DNA from: Delphinapterus leucas | Lineage: Eukaryota > Chordata > Mammalia > Artiodactyla > Monodontidae | Assembly: GCF_002288925.2 (NCBI RefSeq) | Contig: NW_022098008.1 | Location: forward strand, 1,548,814 to 1,612,813 | Direction of reading: 5' to 3' | Length of the DNA: 64,000 bases | Shown here: positions 58,577 to 64,000 of the stretch, piece by piece | Position numbering within the stretch: position 1 is the first letter of the stretch | Layout: each line of letters begins with the position of its first letter | Program-made: the position numbers and the translations under genes | Notes under the pieces: model-generated | The model's database searches: none | What the model was told of the DNA's origin: nothing | The model's input: the letters and a program-made list of their open reading frames with translations, nothing else

Positions 58577-58870
58577 TACTCTCCAGGTTCTTATTTATAT
58601 ATTTATTCTTTTAAATCTTTATTGGAGTATAATTGCTTTACAATGTTGTGTTAGTTTCTGCTGTATAACAAAGTGAATCAGCTATAAGTATACATATATC
58701 CCTATATCCCCTCCCTCTTCAGCCTCCCTCCCTCCCACTCTCCCCACCCCACCCCTGTAGGTCATCACAAAACACCAAGCTGATCTCCCTGTGCTATACA
58801 GCAGCTTCCCACTAGCTATCTCTTTTACACATGGTCGTGTATATATGTCAATGCTACTCTCCAGGTCCTT
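58577..58870 (-). mobile_element. 5'-truncated L1 with 16-bp TSD
   Basis: L1 body 58593-58854 in reverse: tctttattggagtataattg, ctgctgtataacaaagtgaa, ccctccctcccactctcccc, ctgtgctatacagcagcttc. TSD tactctccaggttctt (58577-58592) and tactctccaggtcctt (58855-58870) differs at one base. This subfamily carries the C-rich 3' UTR run, unlike the copy at 35130. Confidence 0.9.
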
Positions 58871-59999
58871 TATGTTTGCTTCCTCACAGGATCAACTCAA
58901 GCTGTATTTTTCTATGTTTGTTTTTTGCACTTACTTCTTATACCTAATCAGCTAAGCCATTGAAATTCAGACATTCACCTTGGGTTATTTAAGTCATCTA
59001 AGGCTATCATAAAAGTGAGTGGCATAGAGTGAAAAAAGTCAATTTAATATATATAGTAAATGCATAGAAAAATATATTTGTCAGGTTTTTAACAAAAATA
59101 AAGCATTATTCCACCTCAAAAAGTATTTAACATTATAATTAAAGAGCTTCATTTTTGTGTGATTTTGAATGAAATATTCTGCTGTAATAATAGAAATATT
59201 TCAGTGTCTCACAACAACATAATAATCTTCCTCTTTCTGTTACATACAAATGATGTGACTATGTAAGGTGGTGATAGGGAGTCATGTAACATTCAAGTAA
59301 AAAAAAGTCTTAAGCTATTGGCATTCTCATAGTGTAATCAAAATGTTGAAAATCCTTTAAAATTTCATTTGCTTTAACGGAGTTTCTGATTAAGCATGAA
59401 AGCAAAGGATCAGCTTTACATGAACATTAAACTCCTTTTCAAAGCTTCTTTACTTTCCATTTTTTCAATTATTTTCTAAAAATACAAAAGGCATTGCTTT
59501 AAAATAGAGAAGTCTATGTATCCATACCTTTAAAATAATGTGAGATGAGGAAAGAACAATTTCCTTTATTTCGCACTATATTAATAACCTACAATATTTA
59601 TACTTCCCCCTGCAACTCTGCCTCTCCCCTTGAATTCGACAGCTCCCAGCCCTCTGTGAGAGCACAGAGGAAGAAAGGCAGGTGCACGTTGCACGGAGGC
59701 ACATAAGAGAAGAAAGTTAGGGGAGGTGACTAAGGCAGTAGGAAGTAATCCATGTTTAAACAGCACCTGGAAAGAGTAGACTGTAGAACCAAAGAAATAC
59801 ATGCAAAGGGGGGAAATCCCATTACATAATAGCCCAAACATAGAGTTCGAGTTTGCAAAACCTGTGCCTTTTACACTAGTTGTCATTTTAAAAAAAAAAG
59901 AAGCTCACAGTCATGTCTCTGTAGCAACCAGCATCAAACACTGAAGATTAAAGGCTTCAGAGGCAGCAAGCAAGACCTGTCAACTAGTTCTGCCACTTC
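58871..59999. other. AT-rich unique DNA
   Basis: No repeat or gene feature called. A-rich at 59888-59899. Confidence 0.5.
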
Positions 60000-60150
60000 T
60001 GAGCTGGGTGACCTTGAACAGGCTAGCTGCTTCTTCTTGCTGACCTGTCCTCATGCAGAGGGACAGAGTTATACTTTTCTACTTTGAGGTAAGGAATGCA
60101 GAGAACTCCTGTTATGCCCAGCGTGTAGTAGGAATTCAAGGAATTGAAGT
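60000..60150 (+). repeat. MIR SINE
   Basis: Plus-strand MIR: tgccacttctgagctgggtg, accttgaacaggctagctgc, then a poorly preserved core and cgtgtagtaggaattcaa. Confidence 0.7.
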
Positions 60151-60157
60151 TTTTTGT

Positions 60158-60332
60158 ATTACCATCACCACCAACACCATTATCATTATCAACATCCTTA
60201 TTACCATCATAATCATCACAATCATTATAACCACCATCACCATCCTATCACCATAGTAACCATCACCATCACCATAATATCACCATCCTATCACCATAGT
60301 AACCATCACCATCACCACCACCATCATTGTCC
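60158..60332. repeat. CAT/ATC minisatellite with a 43-bp internal duplication
   Basis: Built of CAT, CAC and ATC triplets with irregular spacers. The word caccatcctatcaccatag starts at 60238 and again at 60281, a 43-bp period with the following 18 bases also shared. His/Ile/Thr-rich frames here are repeat artefacts. Confidence 0.93.
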
Positions 60333-61404
60333 TTTAAGTACCTCAAATAGAGATAAACTAGAGCTCTAAAACTGAAAGAGTCTTAAGGATCACAAAATTC
60401 AGCCTCTAGGAGTCGATGGATGTGGCCCAGAAGGCGGCCAGTCTCAGGGGACACATGAGATACCTGCCCTTGAGTCACTGTGCCCAAGTGTCCCTTGTGC
60501 TGCAGGGTGTCTTCTGGGTGCTTTGATAGGAAGGTGAACACATTCCAGAATGCTCCGTGAGACGGTCCTCTCTTCGTCACTCTCCTTCTTAATATGTTCA
60601 CTATTCATACCTCAACTGCCAAGCACCAGGTCCTGTGTTTATGACCCTACAGCCCAAAGGAGGGACAGAGCAGGACAATCTGGCCTATGTCCCTGTTGTT
60701 CTGCATCTCCACGTCTTTCTCAGAGCCTCTGGGATGTCAGAGATTGGGCTAGAATGTTACGATGCTGCAGGTGCAACAGCTGCTTTGGACACAGACACTC
60801 AGAAAACCAAACGTCAGAAACATAGAATATCTGGTCAACAGGAGAAATCTCACATGGTTACTTTTAACTTTTTTCTGTATATTCTTGAGTTCAAAGTTAA
60901 AAATAAATACCAAATTACATATATTTAAAAAATTGGCTACTTTCCATCCTCATTATTATCACAATTTATTTTACATTTTCTTACAGCCTTCAATTAAATG
61001 TTGGCTCACATTTATAAAGTTAACCAGTTTTGTACAGCTATGACTCTAGCATGGAAATCACTGCAATGAAAAAACACAAAAAATGATGATAATGATTATA
61101 CACACATGATATTTTCCTGATCTATGTTCTATACCAAAGCTAGATTGTCAATTCTTTAGCCTTTGAAATATTCATTAGAGTGAACCCACTCTTAGTTTTC
61201 AGGAATTTCTTTCAAGTAGCCTTTTAATTTTGTGAACTCCAAAGCAGCTGAGACTCTTCCTTTTCAGAGAAGTACATTTTCTATGGGAGCTTTGGTTTGA
61301 TATTAAAATGTATTCCATCTTTCCTTTGATAATTCCTAACTTATTTGTATGTGGCAGAAGAAATGAAAATACTAAAAACTGACCTCCTGTTTATGAAGTA
61401 TTGA
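60333..61404. other. Unique DNA, GC then AT-rich
   Basis: No gene or repeat recognised. 60840-61120 is AT-rich. Confidence 0.5.
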
Positions 61405-61758
61405 TTCATGCTAAGACATGGATGAACCTCAGAAACGTTATGCTAAGTGAAAGAAGCCAGACACAAAAGGACAAATGTGGCATGATTCCACTTACATGAA
61501 ACATCTAGAATAGGCAGTTCATGGAGACAGAAGTGCAGCAGAGCTTTCCAGAATTGGGGAGGGAAGGGATGGGGTGTTATTATTTAATGGGTCCGAAGTT
61601 GTTGTTCAGGATGTGAAAAAGTTCTGGAAATAGTGATGATGGTTACACACTGTGAATATAATGCCACTGAACTGTACACTTAGAAATGGTTCAATTTGTC
61701 AGTTTTATGTTCTGCACATTTTGCTACAATAAAAAAGTGTTAAAAATCAATCCCCTTG
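61405..61758 (+). repeat. L1M 3' end fragment
   Basis: Mammalian-wide L1 3' UTR in plus orientation: gacatggatgaacctcagaa, tgctaagtgaaagaagccag, catgattccacttacatgaa, atagtgatgatggttacaca, ccactgaactgtacacttag, then gctacaataaaaaag as tail. 5'-truncated. Confidence 0.85.
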
Positions 61759-63228
61759 CAAATCAAGCAAATACACTGAAAGTAAAACAAACAAACAAAA
61801 GCAGCGTGGTTGATCGGGAGCAGCCCTTAGAGGCTGGCCATTTGGTTCAGAGCTGGGACTCTGGGAGGAGTCGGGGGTGGGTGGGTGCAGGACCCCCGCC
61901 CAGCCCTGCACGCAGCTGGCTTCTTCCTCACAAGGTGCTTCATTATTTATTAGCCCAGCAATCTGGCAGGCCGCGTACTCTCAGCAGTGGAATCCAATAC
62001 GGAAAGGTCACCACCACGAACGTCGGAGTGAGTGTTCAAGCAAACACAAACACATCTTTTTAATTTCGGCTGGATTGATTAGATAACAATTGGAGGGTGT
62101 CACAGGTCAGGAGGCGCGAGCCGCCGGTCAGCGGAGAGAAAGGAGGCTGGCCCGGGGCGCCCTGCCCCTTGGTGCCCCTGCTCTTGTCTCTGCAAATGAA
62201 GAAATGCCCACCCCGGACCCCACGGCTTTGAAGAGAGCCGTGCACAGGGCTAAGGCCACACTGGAGTCAATGCAGGCTAGAGAGACACTCTGTTTGAAGT
62301 CAAGTACACAAAGGCTCTTCAATGTCATAAAGGCGAGAACTAACCCCCGTGCCTGAGACCTGGCCTTGCTGACACCTGCCCGGGGACCTGCGTGGCGGGT
62401 TTCAGGCCCCAGAGCGTGGCCATGGGTCTTCCAAGCTAGGGCGGTGGTGCGGGCAGTGCACATCCCAGGGCTTCCGTGGCCGGCTCACAGTTGGCACCAC
62501 AGCTGCCACCGGGGTTACGGGGACGGCGGGGCGGATGACCCTGGGGAGGCCGAGAGATGCAGGGTTGGGATCTATATGCAAACCATGAACACTTCAACTG
62601 AAAAGTCAGAGAAGGAAATAGATGGAAATTCACAAACAGGCAAATACATGAATATTTAAGTGTGAAAATACGTTCAGTCTCACAAAGAATCTGATATGTA
62701 CATATGCAAGGAATAGAATAACATTTTTGCCAATTAAAATTGGCAATTATTTTCTAAAAATATGAATGCCCAGGAGTTCCTACGAAGCTCCTGTCCTCTG
62801 GTCAGCAGGGCAAGTCCAGAGCTGCTTTGCAAAGCTTCATTCTCAGTGAGAACAGAGATCAGAACAGAGACACGGCTCCGGGGACACCACACACGGGCCT
62901 CATTTCCCCCACTGTCCTGGTGGGGAGGCTTTGGCCACGGGCAGCTGCATGCCCAGCACAGGCTTGCTCACCCGCGTCTTCATGGCCAAGGGTTTTGCAG
63001 ACAGCAGCAGGATGGGAGCCGTGGGTAGACCAGCACAGCACAGCAACTGGGGAAGCAGCCCCTGCTCTGGCCGGGGACAGCCAGCAGCTACTCTCCCAGC
63101 TTTTTCTCTCGCATTCCAGAGAACATTCTAGAATGCAAGTCAGGGAGTGTAACATTATTATTACCTGGCCACCCTTCAGTCTGCTCTAACTTATGGAAGA
63201 AGAAAGCCATCTTCGGTGCAACAGCAGG
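61759..63228. other. Unique DNA with a regulatory-looking block and a palindrome
   Basis: About 61930-62110 mixes CpG sites with AT-rich words (cattatttattagcccagca, atccaatacggaaagg, tttttaatttcggctggatt, gattagataacaattgg), resembling the 49.5 kb sequence in texture. At 62727-62746 the arms ttgccaatt and aattggcaa pair perfectly with a 2-nt spacer. No gene is supported: frames up to 120 codons lie on both strands. Confidence 0.45.
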
Positions 63229-63355
63229 CTTTATTTTTTTGGCCGCACTGCAAGGCATATGGGATATTAGTTCCCCTACCAGGACCAGGGATCGAACCTG
63301 CGCCCCCTGCAGTGGAAGCTTGGAGTCTTCATCACTGGACCGCCAAGGAAGTCCC
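63229..63355 (-). mobile_element. Short cetartiodactyl tRNA-SINE
   Basis: Minus-strand monomer: head at the right (ggaccgccaaggaagtccc), B-box region gggatcgaacctgcgcc, a short body ending ggccgcactgcaaggcatat, and T-rich tail equivalent at the left (ttatttttttggcc). This form lacks the long CHR body and resembles the Bov-tA-like unit shared by ruminants and whales. It is probably older than the CHR copies. The TSD is not clear. Confidence 0.82.
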
Positions 63356-64000
63356 TCAGCGGGCATCTAGAACTGATGACGCCACACCTCCTAACAGACT
63401 CCTTGCCGCTACTTGGGGTCCGGCTGTCCCAGGTCTAGCCCAGCTGGGCCCCCTCCCACTCTTTCCCCTGGGCACCCTCACAGTGGAGCCCAAGAATGTG
63501 GGTATCAGTACCTCATTTTTACCAGAACTAACACCGGGCAACTTTTGGAAAACCCAGATAACTTACCCTGAGACCAGGGAGCTAAATTTAGAACAAGAGG
63601 CCATGCCTGCATTTGAACAGAGCCGAGCGTAAAGAATAATGCCCGTGTGCATTTGTGCTTGTTGGTTGAAGCAGAAAAAATTTCCAACTTGATTCGTACT
63701 TTGTGCAATCGCTGTGAACCTGGCTGCCTTCCATCTTCCAAAAGTTTATGGGTTGAAGGGTAACAAAGGCAAGGAAAACACATTTTGTTCCCTTTCTATT
63801 AAGATTCATTCATGAAATATATAAGGTTAAAAATAAACCTCCCAGCTTATGACTGAAGCAAAACCCCTAAAGGCATGCGGATGTTTCCCGAGAGAAGTTA
63901 CTTGTCGTCTGTGCTCTTTGCTGATGGGTTTTGTCAGCTACTGATGGCTGAGGCAATAAGCTCTGTTGTTCATCAATGGTCATCTGTTTGACGTCTAGCT
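63356..64000. other. Unique DNA to the window end
   Basis: No gene or repeat recognised. 63780-64000 is AT-rich and repeat-free, possibly continuing a low-repeat block beyond the window. Confidence 0.45.

Noticed and set aside
60053..60369. His/Tyr/Ile-rich frames at the CAT minisatellite
   Set aside because: Translation of simple triplets, no protein-like sequence.

Overview
This is vertebrate nuclear DNA, almost certainly from a cetacean (whale or dolphin). I find no protein-coding gene in it that I can support. The organism call rests on repeats. Five complete copies of the tRNA-derived CHR SINE are present, in two length forms: long ones of about 310-360 bp (7129, 7871, 29645) and compact, CpG-rich ones of about 190 bp (3053, 24831, 48033). 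The compact form is what I associate with the CHR-2 type of cetaceans. There is also a short related cetartiodactyl tRNA-SINE at 63229, and many L1 3' ends of the cetartiodactyl type. No Alu, B1/B2 or carnivore SINE was seen. Five SINE or L1 copies have clean target-site duplications (TSDs) that can be read directly.

Layout. 1-9 kb: unique DNA and stacked repeats. MIR is split by a CHR SINE, MER2 is split by an L1, and two arms of a dispersed or duplicated sequence lie in inverted orientation at 4.9 and 7.0-7.6 kb. 9-16 kb: unique DNA with three L1/MIR blocks and two low-repeat AT-rich blocks that look like conserved non-coding DNA. 16-21 kb: GC-rich, with a CpG cluster at 17.9-18.4 kb and a 151-base pure purine tract at 19.96 kb. 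21-33 kb: old L1, L2 and MIR fragments, SINEs, and a possible A-tailed retrocopy. 33-39 kb: a candidate conserved block, a MaLR LTR, nested L1s, and an L1 carrying an internal Tigger1-type DNA transposon. 41.2-43.6 kb: a long, decayed, AT-rich L1 on the minus strand. 45-54 kb: the most distinctive part. A CpG island at 49.54-50.05 kb with no gene stands beside about 3 kb (50.1-53.2 kb) nearly free of young repeats and rich in homeodomain, CCAAT, E-box and octamer-like words. 54-64 kb: unique DNA, L1 and MIR fragments, a CAT-rich minisatellite and another short regulatory-looking block near 62 kb.

Interpretation. The mix of long low-repeat AT-rich blocks, isolated CpG clusters and no exons fits a gene desert or large intron beside a developmental regulator. 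I cannot name the neighbouring gene from this sequence. The long open frames seen (for example 253 codons at 18.0-18.8 kb, 229 codons at 19.5-20.1 kb) are explained by GC-rich or simple-repeat composition and are not offered as genes. Repeat family names come from recognising consensus features by eye, not from a database search; percentages and counts are hand counts.
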